From: Gammaproteobacteria bacterium | GTDB lineage: Bacteria; Pseudomonadota; Gammaproteobacteria; Steroidobacterales; Steroidobacteraceae | Reading direction: 5' to 3' | Assembly: GCA_005878835.1 (NCBI GenBank) | Contig: VBMV01000050.1 | Location: forward strand, 1 to 64,000 | Length of the DNA: 64,000 nt | Shown: positions 8,927-19,719 of the stretch, piece by piece | Layout: each line of letters opens with the position of its first letter | Numbering within the stretch: the stretch's first letter is position 1 | The notes under the pieces: generated by a model | Database searches by the model: none | Told to the model about the DNA's origin: nothing | What the model saw: only the letters and a program-made list of their open reading frames with translations | Position numbers and translations under genes: made by a program

Positions 8927-9532
8927 TCAGGTCCTGAAGCAGTCGACCCCGAGGTCCCCCAGGGCGGTGAGCGTGCCGTGGTAGCCGCCGTGCACGATAC
9001 CGCGCCAGCCGCGCGCGCGCGCCCCGGCGATGTTGTCCGCCCGGTCGTCGATGAACACCGTGGCCGCCGGCTCGAGGGCAAAGCGCCGCTCGGCCTCGGC
9101 ATAGATGCCGGCGTGCGGCTTCATGACACCCGCGAGGTATGAGGGCAGCGCTCCATGCCCGATGGCGTGCAGGCGATATTCGCGCGACAGATGTGCCCAG
9201 TGCAGGTCGCCGATGTTGGACAGAAGGAACACCCGGTGGCGCTCGCTCAGGCGGTGGGCCAGATCGACCATCGCCGGCTCGAGCTCGAACATGTCCACCC
9301 AATGTGCATGCGTCTCCTCGAGCGACACGGGCTGGCGCGCGAGGCCCGCCAGCCGCTCGAGGAGCTCGCGGCCGGGCAGGCGCCCGCACTCGTGCTCCGG
9401 GAGCCCGATGCGCTCCATCAGCGCGTCGCGCTGGGCCACTTGCGCGCCGTGCGCCTCGAGGTGCCCGAGGATCGGCCGGTAGTTGAGCCGCACGAGCACC
9501 CAGCCGATGTCGAACACGACATTGCGGATCAA
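8927..9532 (-). CDS. HAD-superfamily hydrolase (HAD-IA, YihX-like)
   Basis: 201 residues assuming a TTG start at 9532 (LIRNVVFDIGWVLV). Motif I is FDIGWVLV, where the usual DxDGxL has the second Asp replaced: the first Asp is kept but the DxD general acid is Gly, as in YihX-type HADs that read FDxGNVL. Motif II is LLSNIGDLH, motif III includes GVMKPHAGIY, and motif IV is FIDDRADNIAGARA. These define a cytoplasmic phosphatase of the HAD-IA group; YihX acts on sugar phosphates, but the substrate here is unknown. The gene lies 23 bases after the decarboxylase on the same strand. The start codon is the weakest part of the call. Confidence 0.85.
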   Translation of the reverse strand: MIRNVVFDIGWVLVRLNYRPILGHLEAHGAQVAQRDALMERIGLPEHECGRLPGRELLERLAGLARQPVSLEETHAHWVDMFELEPAMVDLAHRLSERHRVFLLSNIGDLHWAHLSREYRLHAIGHGALPSYLAGVMKPHAGIYAEAERRFALEPAATVFIDDRADNIAGARARGWRGIVHGGYHGTLTALGDLGVDCFRT

Positions 9533-9555
9533 GCGCTGCCCCGCGGTATCAGGCG

Positions 9556-10731
9556 CTACAGCGGCCACGGCGTGACGCTGCCCGTGTCCCCGGGGCGCAG
9601 GTTGACCGACACCACGGTGGCCTTGGGAAAGAAGTTGAACTCCGAGGCGCTCGCCCAGGTGTAGGCACCCATGGCGCGGCCGACCACCAGGTCTCCGGCT
9701 CGAAGCTGCGGCAACATGAGGTTCTCCGCGATCACGTCGATGCTGTCGCAAGTCGGCCCCGCGAGCACCGACGGCAGCCGCTCGCTGCCCTCGCGCAGCG
9801 CTTCCACCGGGTAACGTGCGTGATCGAACAGCTGGCCACTGTAGGAGCCGTACAGCCCGTCGTCGAGGTAATACCACCAGTGTCCCTCGCGCCGTGCACG
9901 CCCCATCACCGAGGCCACGCCAATGGCGGACGGACCCACGACGTAGCGCCCCGGCTCGGCGATCACGCGCACGCGCCTGGGGAGCCTCCCCACGGCCGCA
10001 CGCAGCGGCGCGCAGAAGCGGCCGATGTCCTGTACCGGCTGCCCATATTCGATGGGGAAACCGCCGCCGATGTCGAGCGTATCGAAGGCGCCGAGCCTTT
10101 CGCGGCGCGCCGCCGCCATCAGCCGGGCGCACGCGGCGAGCGCCTCGACGTGCTTGCCGGCATCGGCGGTCTGCGAGCCGACGTGGAAGGAAAGCCCCCG
10201 CACCCCGATACCCAGATCGGCGGCCAGCCGCGCCAGCGGCAGCAGGTCCTCCGGATCGCAGCCGAACTTGCGCGACAGATCGCACACCGCGCCGGGGGCG
10301 CGGAACGACACCCGCAACAGCAGTTGCGCCGCCTCGCCAAGGCGCGCGAACTTGCGCACTTCATCGGGATTGTCGGCGACGAACAGGCGTACGCCGAACT
10401 GCAGCGCGTTGGCGATGTCCTGCTCGCGCTTGATCGGGTGGCTGTGAATGCAGCGCTCGGGCGCTACGCCCAGGCGCTGCACCAGCTGCACCTCCCCGCT
10501 CGTGGCCAGATCGAGGAAACCGCCCTCGGCGATGACCGTCTGCACGACCGCCGGATGCGGCATGGGCTTCAACGCGTAGTGCAGATCGACTCGCGGCAGC
10601 GCCTTGCGAAGCTTGCGGAACTGCACGCGCACGCGCTCGCAGTCGAGGATCAGGAGCGGCGAGCCGAACTCGCTGACGAGGCGCCGAACTTGCGCGGGCT
10701 GGAACGGGTCGATGAATCGCGGGCGGCGCAC
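9556..10731 (-). CDS. Fold-III PLP-dependent amino acid decarboxylase (ornithine/lysine decarboxylase type)
   Basis: 391 residues of the alanine-racemase-fold decarboxylase family. The PLP lysine lies in HYALKPMPHP near residue 55; SFHVGSQ, DIGGGFP and EPGRYVVGPSA form the cofactor site; the catalytic Cys-Asp pair is in GPTCDSIDVI near residue 332. Length and motifs fit ornithine/lysine decarboxylases, which make putrescine or cadaverine, rather than the longer arginine (SpeA) or diaminopimelate (LysA) enzymes. Substrate choice between ornithine and lysine cannot be made from sequence alone. It is followed by the HAD hydrolase and preceded by sua5 (nine bases), all on the minus strand. Confidence 0.88.
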   Translation of the reverse strand: MRRPRFIDPFQPAQVRRLVSEFGSPLLILDCERVRVQFRKLRKALPRVDLHYALKPMPHPAVVQTVIAEGGFLDLATSGEVQLVQRLGVAPERCIHSHPIKREQDIANALQFGVRLFVADNPDEVRKFARLGEAAQLLLRVSFRAPGAVCDLSRKFGCDPEDLLPLARLAADLGIGVRGLSFHVGSQTADAGKHVEALAACARLMAAARRERLGAFDTLDIGGGFPIEYGQPVQDIGRFCAPLRAAVGRLPRRVRVIAEPGRYVVGPSAIGVASVMGRARREGHWWYYLDDGLYGSYSGQLFDHARYPVEALREGSERLPSVLAGPTCDSIDVIAENLMLPQLRAGDLVVGRAMGAYTWASASEFNFFPKATVVSVNLRPGDTGSVTPWPL

Positions 10732-10740
10732 CAGGGGAGT

Positions 10741-11760
10741 TTACGGCAGCACTGCCATGCTGCCGGTGCCGTCGTCGCTGTCGGCGACGCTGGTCGCGGC
10801 GCGCAGCAGGCGATCGCGGATCGCCTGCCAGCGCTCCCCGTCCGGTACCGCCTGCACGAGAATGCGCTGGCAGCCGGCTTTGTCCAGGGTACGCAGATTC
10901 GCGTACAGATCGCGGCCGTAGCTCTCGGGCCTGCGTCCGGCATTGATCCAGGTGACGTACTTGTGGGCGCGCAGCGGCAGGCGCTGCGCCAGCACCGCCA
11001 CGCGGCGGGCGCCGCCGGAGGCTGCATCCGTCTGCGCGTCGATCTCCCCGGCCGGCACGATGATCATGGGAGTGGTGGGCGCGTAGTGCCTCGGCGTGCC
11101 GCCGGGAACTCGCGGGGACAGGCGGTCAGCGCCGCTCAGCAGCTCGCCCACCACCTCGCGCAGCTGCGTCGCGGTCACACTGCCCGGCCGCAGCAGCCGC
11201 ACACCCCCGTCTTCAAAGGACACGATGGTCGACTCCAGCCCGATCTGGCACTCCCCGCCATCGAGGATCACGCGCGCCGCCTCGCCCAACTCCTCGCGCA
11301 CGTGCTCCGCACGGGTCGGGGAGAGGCGCCCGTAGCGGTTGGCCGACGGTGCGGCGATGCCGCCGCCGAACGCGGTGAGCAACTGCTGCGCCATCGGATG
11401 CGCCGGCACACGGACCGCAATCGTGTCCTGGCCACCGGTGATGACGTCGTGAACGTTGGCGGCCCGCGGCATCACCATGGTCAGCGGTCCCGGCCAGAAG
11501 CTCTCGGCGAGCCGCGTGGCGGCTTCCGGAACTTCACGCACCCAGCGGTGCAGGTAGCGCGGGCTGTCGAGGTGCACGATCACCGGATGGTTCGGCGGAC
11601 GTCCCTTGGCCTGGAAAATCTTCACTACCGCGGCCGGGTTCTGGGCGTTCGCGCCCAGGCCATAGACAGTCTCGGTCGGAAATGCCACGAGCTCGCCGTC
11701 GCGCAACGCCTGTACGGCGCTCTCGATCTCGACCTGGGTAGCTCTGACGGCACGCACCAT
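10741..11760 (-). CDS. sua5: L-threonylcarbamoyladenylate synthase (Sua5 type)
   Basis: 339 residues from ATG at 11760; the track's start is a TTG seven codons earlier. The N-terminal YrdC/TsaC domain (about 1-200) shows FPTETVYGLGANA, KIFQAKGRPPNHPVIVH and SANRYGRLSPT. The following C-terminal Sua5 domain (about 235-339), including VPGGTPRHYAPTTPM, distinguishes it from the shorter TsaC. The enzyme uses threonine, bicarbonate and ATP to make threonylcarbamoyl-AMP for the t6A37 modification of tRNAs reading ANN codons. It leads a minus-strand cluster with the decarboxylase. Confidence 0.93.
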   Translation of the reverse strand: MVRAVRATQVEIESAVQALRDGELVAFPTETVYGLGANAQNPAAVVKIFQAKGRPPNHPVIVHLDSPRYLHRWVREVPEAATRLAESFWPGPLTMVMPRAANVHDVITGGQDTIAVRVPAHPMAQQLLTAFGGGIAAPSANRYGRLSPTRAEHVREELGEAARVILDGGECQIGLESTIVSFEDGGVRLLRPGSVTATQLREVVGELLSGADRLSPRVPGGTPRHYAPTTPMIIVPAGEIDAQTDAASGGARRVAVLAQRLPLRAHKYVTWINAGRRPESYGRDLYANLRTLDKAGCQRILVQAVPDGERWQAIRDRLLRAATSVADSDDGTGSMAVLP

Positions 11761-11880
11761 GGATGAGACGAATTCTAGCAAGCCGCGGGCGCCGCAACCG
11801 CGCGTTGTGGAAAAGCAGCACGCGCGTCACTGCCTGCGGTGAAGCCGCAAAAAACTGTCAAATGGGGCAACGGGGTGCTG

Positions 11881-11902
11881 TCGCGCCGCACCGACGGCGC
11901 GA
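11881..11902 (-). terminator. GC-rich hairpin after the Nma111-like protease gene
   Basis: Eight paired bases, TCGCGCCG with CGGCGCGA, enclose a six-base loop a few bases past the stop of the large protease gene at 11908. No U-tract follows on the minus strand, so it may be a weak or Rho-assisted terminator or only an mRNA 3' end stabiliser. The rest of the 147-base gap up to sua5 shows no convincing ORF or RNA. Confidence 0.4.
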
Positions 11903-11907
11903 GGCGC

Positions 11908-14880
11908 TCACTCGAGTGCGCGCCGCACCCAGCCACCGGCGCCGTGCGTGAGCTCGTACGCCGGCCAGTAGTGCTTGTCGAGCTTGAGCGTGATCACTTC
12001 CGGAGCGTTGTTCCAGGTGATGGTCTTCAGGCGCACCGAGGAGCGATCGGGCCGCCCGGTGACGGCCTTGAGAAACGTATCCAGATCCGGAGTGGCGACT
12101 CCGTCCACTTCCACGATCCGCCGGCCCGGATACAGCCCGTAACGCGTCGCCGGCGACCCGTACGAGAAGTAACCCACATACACGCCCACCGGGGCAATCC
12201 CCCGCTGCACACTCATGGCGCGATGCGGCGCCTGCAGTGTCGCGCCCGCCCACTCCACCAGGCGATCGACATCCGTTCCGGGAAGCTCCGCGGTGGCGAC
12301 GTCGAGCGTCTGCTCGCTCTGGCCGCGCCACACCGTGACCTGCACATGATCCTTGTCGGCCGCGGCTCTCTCCACCTCGCGAAAGCGCGTCACTACGCTG
12401 CCATCGATCGCGAGCAGCAGATCGCCCTGCTGCAGGCGCTGCGCCGCCGCGGAGCCGCCGACCAGGCGCACCACGGTCAGCGCCTGGCGCCGCGTCGGCG
12501 CGTGCTGTGCGAGCCGCCGCGCCCAGCCCTGCGACAGGCCGATCTCGCGCGCAGTCGCCAGCGACAGCACCCCGAGCTCGGCCTCGAGCGAGTGCAGCGG
12601 GCGCTCGTTGCGCACCCGATCGAGCATATCGGCCACCAGGTCGATCGGCACGCCGCGCGTATCCTGCGACAGCTCGCGGCCGCTCTCGTACGCGAAGCTC
12701 GACCAGGTGCCCAGAACGTTGCCGGCCTTGTCGGCCAGTACGCCGTCGAATTCCAGCGGCGGATTGACGAGTTGCACGGTCTCGACATTGCTGTCGCGGA
12801 AGCGCATGGTGCGCGACAGCGGCAACTCCAGCGGATCGATGCTCGCGATCTCGGTCCCGCGGGCATGCAGCTGGCTGTCACCGCCCAGTCCCACCACCCA
12901 CACCGGTTCGCCGGCGACCAATTCGCGCAGCGTCAGCCTCGCGGACCTCACCGGTGTGCTGCCGATCAGCGCCGGATCGTAGGCGACGACCGCGAAGTTG
13001 TGCTGTGGATGGATGTACACCACGCGCCCCGGAACCTGCACGGTGCCGGCGAAGGTCACCGTCACGTCGCCGACCGCCACCGGCACGGTGTTGCGATCGA
13101 CCACCACCAGGCCCCGCTGCGCATCCACGATCAGGCCGGTGCCGTGATAGTTGCGCTCGGTGATCCCTGACACCGAGTACGGCATGTCGAACGTCACCAT
13201 GGCGAGCGAGGGCGCGAGCGCATTCAGCCGCGGGTCCTTGAAGTGCGGAAATACCGTGGAGCTCTCCGGCACGGGCTTGGGTTGCGGACCGGCGGCGAGC
13301 GGCTGGCAATCCCACAGGCCGGAGGCGTCGTCGCGATCGCAATGGCGCGCGGGAAACCACAGGCGATCCATGCGGATGGCGCGCAGCTCGCTGTTGTTGG
13401 GATCATCGATGGTCATGTAACGCACCGGAGCGCGCTCGCCGTCGGCGAGCTCGGCGATCCCCGCCTCGAAGTCCCGCAGGGTGTCGGTCTTGCGGCCGTT
13501 GATCGTCATGAGCACCGCGCCGCGGGGAATGCCCGCCGCGCCGAACACGTAGCCGGGGTTGGCGACGTACACGCCGCGGGTGGGTACGTTGAAGTGCCGC
13601 GCCTGCTGATAGGACATGGCATTCACCACCGCATCGCCAAACTCCGCATACGAGCTGGGCGTGATGGCGTGCAGGTCGCCCACCGGGAGCTTGGCGGACA
13701 CGGCCTTGCCACCGCGCTCGAGCTCCACCTCCACCTGCTTGGCGACCGACCCGTCCAGCACGTCCTCGAGTGGCTCGAACTGCGTGACGTAGCGTCCGTT
13801 CAGGCGCACCAGGATGTCCCCGGGTTGCAGCACGTTCTCGCTCGGGCTGCCGGGCAGCACTTCGGTGACCACCAGCATGCCGGTGTTGCGCGGAAAATTC
13901 TTGCGTACCGCAGCCTCGGTCGCGGCATCCAACCCCAGGCGCTCGAGCTCGTCGTAGGGCATGTAGTTGAAGACCGTGTACAGCGTGCCGCGCGCCACCG
14001 GCTTGCCCTGCTGGATCAGCTCCAGCGCGCGGCGCACCCGCCCGAGCGGCAGGTAGAAGCTCGACGCCGCGCCGTTCGCCCCGCCGGCATTGAGCGCCAC
14101 CACGCGCCCGCGGATGTCGATGACCGGCGAACCGGAGGAGCCGCCGGAGGTCCCGGAGGCCGCCTGCAGGTAGAAGGTGTTGAAGTCGTTGTATTTTGCG
14201 ACCCCGTACGCGGGCGCGTCGCGGTCGAGTCGCGCGAGGGTTCCGGCGAGAATCGACAGTTGCTCGCCGGCATTGTTGCCGACGACGCGGATCTCGCGCC
14301 CGATCTGCGCGCCCTCCGGATACAGAGGCAGGGCCTTGGGTTTGATGAAGCGCAGTTTCTGCGGATCGTAGCGGTAAATGCCGAAGTCATGCACCGGGTC
14401 GCGGTACACCGGAAACAGCTGCACTTCCTCGCGATTCAGGAAGGTGGCCTCCGCGGTCACCGGTCCCGGGGTTACGACGTGGCGGTTGGTGAGGATCAGG
14501 CCGCGTTCGGCGTCCACCACGAAGCCGGTCGCCTGCGCGGTCGAGTTCCACTCGGTGTCGAACGCACGGGTCGAATCGACGTCTATCGACACCACGCTGC
14601 CGGCGATGCGCTCGAGCGTTTCTGCCCAGTCCGGATTGCCCTCCACGGCGGCGGGCTGCGCGACCGGCGCCGGCGGCGTGCCCACCCCGCCCGGATTTGC
14701 CGGCGGGACCCCCGCGGGCGGCGGCGCGGGCGGCGGCTCCCCCGGAAGCGCCGGTTGCGGCACCGCCGGCGTCGCGGGTGCCGCTGCCGCCGGCGCGGCG
14801 GCGCTCAGCGGCCCGCCGGCCGCGCACACCGACACGCAGCACAGGAACAGCCACAGACCCGGCAGGCGCATGAATCGCAT
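11908..14880 (-). CDS. Large Deg/HtrA-type protein with two protease domains and four PDZ-like domains (Nma111/Deg7 architecture)
   Basis: 990 residues from ATG at 14880 (TAGGAAA upstream); the track's longer ORF is read-through. A signal peptide (LPGLWLFLCCVSVCAAGGPL) precedes a Pro/Ala-rich linker to about residue 80. Protease domain 1 has His134 (TNRHVV), Asp165 (VHDFGIYR) and Ser about 249 in GGSSGSPV, so it looks active. PDZ-like regions follow near 320-400 (GMLVVTEVLPGSPSENVLQPGDI) and 415-480. A second protease-like domain at about 560-730 has Asn where His is expected (DRNTVPVA) and no catalytic Ser motif, so it looks inactive. Two further PDZ-like regions follow at about 770-830 and 870-940. 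The order matches yeast Nma111 and plant Deg7. Periplasmic quality control is inferred. Confidence 0.85.
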   Translation of the reverse strand: MRFMRLPGLWLFLCCVSVCAAGGPLSAAAPAAAAPATPAVPQPALPGEPPPAPPPAGVPPANPGGVGTPPAPVAQPAAVEGNPDWAETLERIAGSVVSIDVDSTRAFDTEWNSTAQATGFVVDAERGLILTNRHVVTPGPVTAEATFLNREEVQLFPVYRDPVHDFGIYRYDPQKLRFIKPKALPLYPEGAQIGREIRVVGNNAGEQLSILAGTLARLDRDAPAYGVAKYNDFNTFYLQAASGTSGGSSGSPVIDIRGRVVALNAGGANGAASSFYLPLGRVRRALELIQQGKPVARGTLYTVFNYMPYDELERLGLDAATEAAVRKNFPRNTGMLVVTEVLPGSPSENVLQPGDILVRLNGRYVTQFEPLEDVLDGSVAKQVEVELERGGKAVSAKLPVGDLHAITPSSYAEFGDAVVNAMSYQQARHFNVPTRGVYVANPGYVFGAAGIPRGAVLMTINGRKTDTLRDFEAGIAELADGERAPVRYMTIDDPNNSELRAIRMDRLWFPARHCDRDDASGLWDCQPLAAGPQPKPVPESSTVFPHFKDPRLNALAPSLAMVTFDMPYSVSGITERNYHGTGLIVDAQRGLVVVDRNTVPVAVGDVTVTFAGTVQVPGRVVYIHPQHNFAVVAYDPALIGSTPVRSARLTLRELVAGEPVWVVGLGGDSQLHARGTEIASIDPLELPLSRTMRFRDSNVETVQLVNPPLEFDGVLADKAGNVLGTWSSFAYESGRELSQDTRGVPIDLVADMLDRVRNERPLHSLEAELGVLSLATAREIGLSQGWARRLAQHAPTRRQALTVVRLVGGSAAAQRLQQGDLLLAIDGSVVTRFREVERAAADKDHVQVTVWRGQSEQTLDVATAELPGTDVDRLVEWAGATLQAPHRAMSVQRGIAPVGVYVGYFSYGSPATRYGLYPGRRIVEVDGVATPDLDTFLKAVTGRPDRSSVRLKTITWNNAPEVITLKLDKHYWPAYELTHGAGGWVRRALE

Positions 14881-14891
14881 CAGGACATTTC

Positions 14892-15278
14892 CTATCTGCC
14901 CAGCAGCACCAGCAGCCACACGGCGCTGAGCAGCACGAACGACATGAGCACGGCGGCGGAGCCGATGTCCTTGGCGAGTCCGGCGAGCGCGTGCCGTTCG
15001 AACCCGATGCGGTCCACGGTCGCCTCGATCGCGCTGTTGAGGAGCTCTACGATCAGGATGAGCAGCATAGGCCCGATGAGCAGCGCGCGCTCGATCCCGC
15101 TGTGTCCGAGCCACAGACCCAAGGGTATGACGAGCACCGCGAACGCGAGTTCCTGCCTGAAAGCCGCTTCCTCGCGGAACGCGCCGCTGAGTCCGCGCAC
15201 GCTCGAGCCCACGGCGCGCAGCACCCGGGCGAGTCCGCGCGGCTTGTAGCGGTCTACGACTGCGCTGTCGGCTTCCAT
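14892..15278 (-). CDS. dgkA: Diacylglycerol kinase, integral membrane (DgkA type)
   Basis: 128 residues with an amphipathic N-terminus containing [12 protein letters not shown] and three membrane helices ([55 protein letters not shown]). The signature [14 protein letters not shown] is the active-site region of bacterial DgkA. The enzyme phosphorylates diacylglycerol to phosphatidic acid at the inner membrane, recycling lipid by-products of envelope glycan synthesis. The start overlaps the 3' end of gcvPB by 25 bases and the gene ends 11 bases before the large protease gene, so it is probably in the tail of the gcv transcript. Confidence 0.93.
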   Translation of the reverse strand: MEADSAVVDRYKPRGLARVLRAVGSSVRGLSGAFREEAAFRQELAFAVLVIPLGLWLGHSGIERALLIGPMLLILIVELLNSAIEATVDRIGFERHALAGLAKDIGSAAVLMSFVLLSAVWLLVLLGR

Positions 15279-16732
15279 GTGAGATCCAGTTGCCGCGCCG
15301 CCCGGACATCATCGAGGCGGCGCACCGGCATGGTATGCGGTGCGCTGGTCACGCGCGCGGGTTCCTGCTCGGCCTCCTTCCGGATCTGTGACATGGCCGA
15401 CACAAACGCATCCAGAACGTCCTTGCTCTCGGTCTCGGTCGGCTCGATCAGCAGGCACTCGGGCACCAGCAGCGGAAAGTAAGTGGTCGGCGCGTGGAAG
15501 CCGTAGTCGAGCAGTCGCTTGGCGAAGTCCATGGCGGTGACGTTGAGCTCGCGCGCCTGGCGCTTGAGCGTCACGATGAACTCATGACTCGCGCGCCGCT
15601 GCGGATAGGCGGCATCGAAGCCTGCGGCCTGCAAGCGTGCGAGCAGGTAGTTGGCATTGAGCGTGGCGTACTCGCCCACGCGCTGCATGCCCTCCCGCCC
15701 CAGCATGCGCATGTAGATGTAGGCGCGCAGCAGCACCCCCGTGTTACCCATGAAGGCCGACAGGCGCCCGATGGATTGCGGCACATCCGCTTCCGTGAGC
15801 CAGCGGTAGCGCTCGCCGTCCTTGCCGACCAGCGGAATCGGCAGGAACGGCGCGAGGCGCGCGCCGACCCCGACCGCACCCGCCCCGGGACCGCCGCCGC
15901 CGTGGGGCGTGGAGAAGGTCTTGTGCAGGTTCACGTGGATGACATCGAAGCCCATGTCCCCGGGTCGCACCTTGCCGAGGATGGCATTGAGGTTCGCGCC
16001 GTCGTAATACAGCAGCCCGCCCGCCTGGTGCACGATGCGCGCAACCTCCCCGATGCGCCGTTCGAACACGCCGAGGGTGGAAGGGTTGGTGAGCATGATG
16101 CCGGCGGTGCTGGGGCCGACCGCGGCCTGCAGGGCGGCAAGGTCGACGTCACCCAAGCGATCGACCGGGATCTCGCGCACCACGCAGCCGCACATGGTCG
16201 CCGTCGCCGGGTTGGTGCCGTGCGCCGCCTCGGGCACGATGATCTCGTTGCGCTCGAGATCCCCGCGCGCGCGGTGATAGGCGCGGATCATCGCCACCCC
16301 GGCGAATTCGCCGTGGGCGCCGGCCATCGGGCTCAGCGCCACACCCTGCATGCCGGTGACTTCCTTCAACATCTCCTGCAGCTCGTACAGGCACGCCAGC
16401 ACCCCCTGCCCGTGGCTTTCGGGCGCGAGCGGATGCCGCGCCAGAAACTCCGGCAGCATGGCGTACTGGTTACAGGCCTTGGGGTTGTACTTCATGGTGC
16501 ACGAGCCGAGGGGGTAGAAGTGCGTGTCGATGGAAAAGTTCAGCTGCGACAGGCGGGTGAAATGCCGCACCGCTTCGAGCTCGCCGACCTCCGGGAGCTC
16601 GGGTGGGCGCGCGCGCCGCAGTGTCAAGGGCAGTTCCGCAAGCGCCGCCGGACCCGGGTCGTGCGGCCACTGGTCGCTCGCGCCGCGCCCGGCATGCGAG
16701 TACTCGAAGATCAGCTTTTCCGGCACCGGCAT
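15254..16732 (-). CDS. gcvPB: Glycine dehydrogenase (decarboxylating) subunit 2
   Basis: 492 residues, the C-terminal half of the P protein as a separate polypeptide. [19 protein letters not shown] near the N-terminus is a hallmark, and the PLP-binding lysine is in [16 protein letters not shown]. Together with GcvPA it decarboxylates glycine and passes the aminomethyl group to lipoyl-GcvH. The gene lies nine bases after gcvPA and overlaps dgkA. The split two-subunit P protein is common in Firmicutes and some Gammaproteobacteria; enterics have a single fused GcvP. Confidence 0.97.
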   Translation of the reverse strand: MPVPEKLIFEYSHAGRGASDQWPHDPGPAALAELPLTLRRARPPELPEVGELEAVRHFTRLSQLNFSIDTHFYPLGSCTMKYNPKACNQYAMLPEFLARHPLAPESHGQGVLACLYELQEMLKEVTGMQGVALSPMAGAHGEFAGVAMIRAYHRARGDLERNEIIVPEAAHGTNPATATMCGCVVREIPVDRLGDVDLAALQAAVGPSTAGIMLTNPSTLGVFERRIGEVARIVHQAGGLLYYDGANLNAILGKVRPGDMGFDVIHVNLHKTFSTPHGGGGPGAGAVGVGARLAPFLPIPLVGKDGERYRWLTEADVPQSIGRLSAFMGNTGVLLRAYIYMRMLGREGMQRVGEYATLNANYLLARLQAAGFDAAYPQRRASHEFIVTLKRQARELNVTAMDFAKRLLDYGFHAPTTYFPLLVPECLLIEPTETESKDVLDAFVSAMSQIRKEAEQEPARVTSAPHTMPVRRLDDVRAARQLDLTWKPTAQS

Positions 16733-16741
16733 GCGAAAACC

Positions 16742-18115
16742 TCACGCGGCGCGCGCCGCCTGCATCACCTCGCTCAAGCCGGCGCGGTAGCGGTCGATAT
16801 CGGCGCTGGTCTTGGTCTCGGTCGCGCACACCAGCAGCGCATCGCCGAGCTCGGGGAAGTATCCGGACAGATCGAGCCCGCCGAGGATCCCGCGGTTGCT
16901 CAGGCTCTTGAGCACCGGCGCCACCGGACGGTCGAGCTGCAGCACCGCCTCGTGAAAGTACGGACCCGAGAATGCCAGGTGTACCCCGGGCACGCGCGTC
17001 AGGCCCGCCACCAGCTCGCGGGTGCGCGCGTGCGCGGCGGCCGCGGTGCGTGCCAGTCCCCGCGCACCCATCAGCGACATATAGATGGTGGCCGCCGTCA
17101 CCAGCAGTCCCTGGTTGGTACAGATGTTGGAAGTCGCCTTGGCGCGGCGGATATGCTGCTCGCGCGCCTGCAGGGTGAGTGCGAAGCCGGCACGCCCGGC
17201 GGTATCGAGGGTGCGCCCGACGATGCGCCCGGGCATCTGCCGCACGTACTCCATGCGCGTCGTCATGAAGCCGAAGTAAGGCCCGCCGGAGCACAGCGGC
17301 ACGCCGAGCGGCTGACCTTCCCCGACCGCGATATCCGCGCCGCGGGTACCCCACTCCCCGGGGGGTTTGAGCAGCGCGAGCGAGGTGGGATTGACGACGG
17401 CGATCACCAGGATCGCGCGCGCATGTGCCCAATCGGTGAGCGCATCCACATCCTCGAGGCGGCCGAAAAAGTTCGGCTGCTGGATCACGAGCGCGGTGAT
17501 GTCCTGCCCGTCGTAGCGGGCGAGGGAGGCGCTTGGGGTGACGCCCTCCGCGGTGCAATAGGGCAGCTCCTCGAACTTCAGCCCCTGGTTGGCCGCGGTC
17601 GTGACCGCCACCCTGCGGTAGTGCGGATGTAACGTGGTCGGCACCAGGATGCGCGCCGACTTCGACTTGCGGTTGGCGCGCACCGCCATGAGCGCGGCCT
17701 CCGCGGTGGCGGAAGCGCCGTCGTACATCGAGGCGTTCGCGACCTCCATGCCGGTCAGACGCGCAATCATGGTCTGGAATTCGTAGATCAGCTGCAGTGT
17801 GCCCTGGCTCGCCTCCGCCTGGTAGGGCGTGTAGGCGCTGTAGAACTCTCCGCGCGTGCTGATGGCCCACACCGCCGCGGGAATGTGGTGCTCGTAGGCA
17901 CCGGCACCGATGAAGGCGAGCGGCGCGCCGTCGGCACGCGCGCGCTCGGTCATCAGGCGCCCGATTTGCATTTCGTTGAGCTCCGGCGGCACGCCGGCGA
18001 GGGACTTGACGCGCAGATCCGCCGGGATCTCGTCGAAAAGATCCTCGATGCCGGCGACGCCGATGGTGGCGAGCATCGCCGCGACATCGGCCTCGGTGTG
18101 GGGAATGAAGGCCAT
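16742..18115 (-). CDS. gcvPA: Glycine dehydrogenase (decarboxylating) subunit 1
   Basis: 457 residues from ATG at 18115, which overlaps the gcvH stop (ATGA); the longer ORF in the track runs through gcvH. Typical blocks are [15 protein letters not shown] at the N-terminus, [44 protein letters not shown] and [12 protein letters not shown]. It is the N-terminal half of the P protein, lacking the PLP lysine itself, and works as a heterotetramer with GcvPB in the glycine cleavage system. Third gene of the gcvT-gcvH-gcvPA-gcvPB operon. Confidence 0.96.
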   Translation of the reverse strand: MAFIPHTEADVAAMLATIGVAGIEDLFDEIPADLRVKSLAGVPPELNEMQIGRLMTERARADGAPLAFIGAGAYEHHIPAAVWAISTRGEFYSAYTPYQAEASQGTLQLIYEFQTMIARLTGMEVANASMYDGASATAEAALMAVRANRKSKSARILVPTTLHPHYRRVAVTTAANQGLKFEELPYCTAEGVTPSASLARYDGQDITALVIQQPNFFGRLEDVDALTDWAHARAILVIAVVNPTSLALLKPPGEWGTRGADIAVGEGQPLGVPLCSGGPYFGFMTTRMEYVRQMPGRIVGRTLDTAGRAGFALTLQAREQHIRRAKATSNICTNQGLLVTAATIYMSLMGARGLARTAAAAHARTRELVAGLTRVPGVHLAFSGPYFHEAVLQLDRPVAPVLKSLSNRGILGGLDLSGYFPELGDALLVCATETKTSADIDRYRAGLSEVMQAARAA

Positions 18116-18509
18116 CAGCCGCCCTCCGCTTCCAGCACTTTTTGATAGTCCGCAGCCGACAGCAGTGCCGCGCCGGTAAGCGCCCCCGGCGCCGGCTTGA
18201 GCCGCATCAGCCAGCCCTCGCCGTAGGGGTCCGTGTTGAGGGTCTCCGGCTTCTCCTTGAGCTTCGGGTTGCCTGCGGTCACCTCGCCGGCGAGCGGCGC
18301 ATAGACATCGGACGCCGCCTTGACCGACTCGACCACCGCGCACGGCTCGCCCGCCTTCACGGCACGCCCGGCCTCGGGCACCTCGACGAACACCAGGTCC
18401 CCGAGCGCGTGCTGGGCGTGATCGGTAATGCCGACCGCCACCGTGCCATCGGCGAGAGTCCGTACCCATTCGTGGGACCTGGTGTACTTAAGATCGGCGG
18501 GAACAGTGC

Positions 18510-18513
<4 letters not shown>
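18115..18513 (-). CDS. gcvH: Glycine cleavage system H protein
   Basis: 132 residues from ATG at 18513, which overlaps the gcvT stop. The lipoyl attachment lysine is in [15 protein letters not shown] near residue 67, and the surrounding [15 protein letters not shown] and [13 protein letters not shown] blocks are characteristic. GcvH carries the aminomethyl group on its lipoyl arm between the P, T and L proteins. The L protein (lipoamide dehydrogenase) is not encoded here. Stops and starts on both sides overlap by four bases, giving strict coupling. Confidence 0.97.
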
Positions 18514-19616
<1,103 letters not shown>

Positions 19617-19675
19617 GGAACCTCTCCTGAAGTCGCATGGTGCGCTGAAAGCGCCGCAGGGGACTCTCAGCCAAA

Positions 19676-19719
19676 CAAAAAAGGCGGCAGGCGCAACGCC
19701 TTCGCAGGCGCCTGCCGCC
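19676..19719 (-). terminator. Intrinsic terminator of the glycine riboswitch expression platform
   Basis: On the minus strand GGCGGCAGGCGC pairs perfectly with GCGCCTGCCGCC around a 13-base loop and is followed at once by TTTTTT. It sits directly after the second glycine aptamer and about 60 bases before gcvT. This is a textbook Rho-independent terminator and probably forms when glycine is low; the competing antiterminator pairing was not worked out. Confidence 0.85.

Noticed and set aside
8927-10285. 452-residue minus-strand ORF covering the HAD gene and half the decarboxylase
   Set aside because: Only the last 201 residues are HAD-like; the upstream part is the decarboxylase read in the wrong frame, so this is not a fusion.
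13243-15249. 668-residue plus-strand ORF across the Nma111-like gene and dgkA
   Set aside because: It is antisense to confirmed coding sequence and shows the same low-complexity composition as other shadow frames.
15494-17632. 712-residue plus-strand ORF antisense to gcvPB and gcvPA
   Set aside because: No family resemblance; the opposite strand carries two complete and unmistakable enzymes.
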